Part shown: positions 63,013 through 64,000 of the stretch, piece after piece
Position numbering within the stretch: the first letter of the stretch is position 1
Layout: every line of letters begins with the position of its first letter
NCBI RefSeq assembly: GCF_049306965.1
Contig: NC_133185.1
Span: 41,132,001-41,196,000, forward strand
DNA: 64,000 nucleotides
Source: Danio rerio
Taxonomy: Eukaryota; Chordata; Actinopteri; Cypriniformes; Danionidae
Reading direction: 5' to 3'
Position numbers and translations under genes: made by a program
Notes under the pieces: generated by a model
Seen by the model: the letters and a program-made list of their open reading frames with translations, nothing else
Databases searched by the model: none
What the model was told of the DNA's origin: nothing

Positions 63013-63124
63013 TTTTCTGTTGGTTGAACTTTCACAATTTTGGTAATAAAGAACACAACCCAAAGTTTCCGCAGTTCATTTTGTAGGTTTTTAAAATATA
63101 TATTGTAACTAATTTTGTGGGATT

Positions 63125-64000
63125 CTCACTTCTTGGCAAGGCAAGTTTATTTATGTTGCACATTTCATACACAATGGTAATGCAAAGTGCTTTACATAAA
63201 CATCAATAAAATCAACATCAATAAAATCATTTTATTTTAATTATTAAAACTGATAAAACAGATTAAAACGTGTTAAAATGAGTTATAAAAGAGTGGAAAA
63301 AAAGAAAAACATAATAGTGAGATCTGTGGGACGCAGCACAGTGCTCATTCAGTTAAGGCACAGCTAAGCAGATGAGTTGATTTTAATGTGCCTAATGTTG
63401 GAACACATCTGCTATTCTGCTATCATCATTTCTGGAAGCTGATTCCTGCAAGAGGAGGTGCAGTAGCTGAAGGCGGATTCACCCTGCCTGGAATAAAGTC
63501 TTAGAATTTCTAATTTATTTGATCCTAATGATATGAGTGATTTGTTGGGTTTGTATTCAGTCATATTTGTGATATTTTGAGGTCATCGGCCATTTAGTGA
63601 TTTATAGAGAAGTAGTGATACTTTAAAATCTATTCTGAACTGGGAGCCAGTGTGAAGACCGAAGGATATGGTTTGATGTGCTCTGATTTCCTGGTTCTGG
63701 TCAGAATCCTGGCCGCAGCATTCTGGATGAGCTGCAACTGTCTTGACTGTCTTTTTGGGAAGACCAGTGAGGAGGCCGTTACAGTAATCCACCCTGCTGC
63801 TGATTAAAGCATGAACAAGTTTCTCTAAGTCTTCACTGGAAACAAAGCATCTGATTCTTGCAGTGTTTTTGAGATGATCGAATGCTGATTTACTAACTCC
63901 TTAGACATGACTACTGAAATTCATATCTGGCTCCAGAGTCACACCAAGACTCTTGACCTTTTTTTTTTGTTGTTTGATACTTAAAGCCAAGGTACGCATT
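63125..64000 (-). mobile_element. L2-type LINE, minus strand, runs off the window
   Basis: The 3' UTR (63130-63400, 'aaggcaagtttatttatgtt', 'gcaaagtgctttacataaa') precedes a minus-strand coding remnant. Peptides SRVDYCNGLLTGLPKKTVK and SQFRIDFKVSLLLYKSLNG are separated by frame changes (HPECCGQDSDQNQEIRAHQT lies out of frame with the usual LQ.vQN.AARilT). It is the RT C-terminal region of an L2/Maui-like family, decayed. The 5' part lies beyond 64000. Confidence 0.75.

Overview
The window reads as teleost nuclear DNA, almost certainly zebrafish or a close Danio relative. It is AT-rich and full of simple repeats. It carries DANA/mermaid tRNA-SINEs, an Angel-like foldback MITE, 5S-derived SINE3 pieces, Tc1/mariner, hAT and TTAA-type DNA transposons, and L2/CR1- and L1-type LINE fragments. 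It also holds fish-type single-coding-exon odorant receptors. There are no operons, CRISPR arrays or prokaryotic signals, and no retrovirus-like element that I can support.

Host genes are few. One intronless leucine-rich-repeat membrane protein of the trophoblast glycoprotein (5T4/WAIF) family lies at 22.45-23.47 kb. Three plus-strand odorant receptors (OR1 45.84-46.82, OR2 51.85-52.83, OR3 61.62-62.58 kb) form part of an OR cluster. The ORs share a conserved 5' block about 400 bp upstream, a probable 5' untranslated exon plus intron, and coding starts at ATGCA(A/G)AA. OR2 and OR3 are almost identical over 554 bp and then diverge abruptly, which is a gene-conversion pattern.

Layout. 0-8 kb: nested DNA transposons, including a DANA SINE split by a decayed Tc1 element, a four-deep nest at 1.96-4.23 kb and a near full-length dead Tc1 copy at 4.69-6.18 kb. 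8.3-17.6 kb: satellite-like desert with ATT arrays, a 0.9-kb pyrimidine-only-type tract and degenerate AT-rich minisatellite, with DANA and LINE pieces inside. 18-22 kb: nested TIR elements and a three-unit 300-bp tandem array. 22-24 kb: the LRR gene with a TA-flanked transposon just 3' of its stop. 24-44 kb: MITEs, two 5S-SINE fragments, an L2-type LINE inserted in an hAT-like element, foldbacks, and repeated blocks that recur near the ORs. 44-63 kb: the OR cluster, carrying a complete hAT with an open 609-codon transposase and perfect 8-bp target duplications. 63-64 kb: an L2-type LINE on the minus strand running off the end.

The three ORs are expected to act singly, one receptor per olfactory neuron. 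The shared upstream blocks and repeated flanking modules suggest the cluster grew by local segmental duplication and was later edited by gene conversion and transposon insertion.
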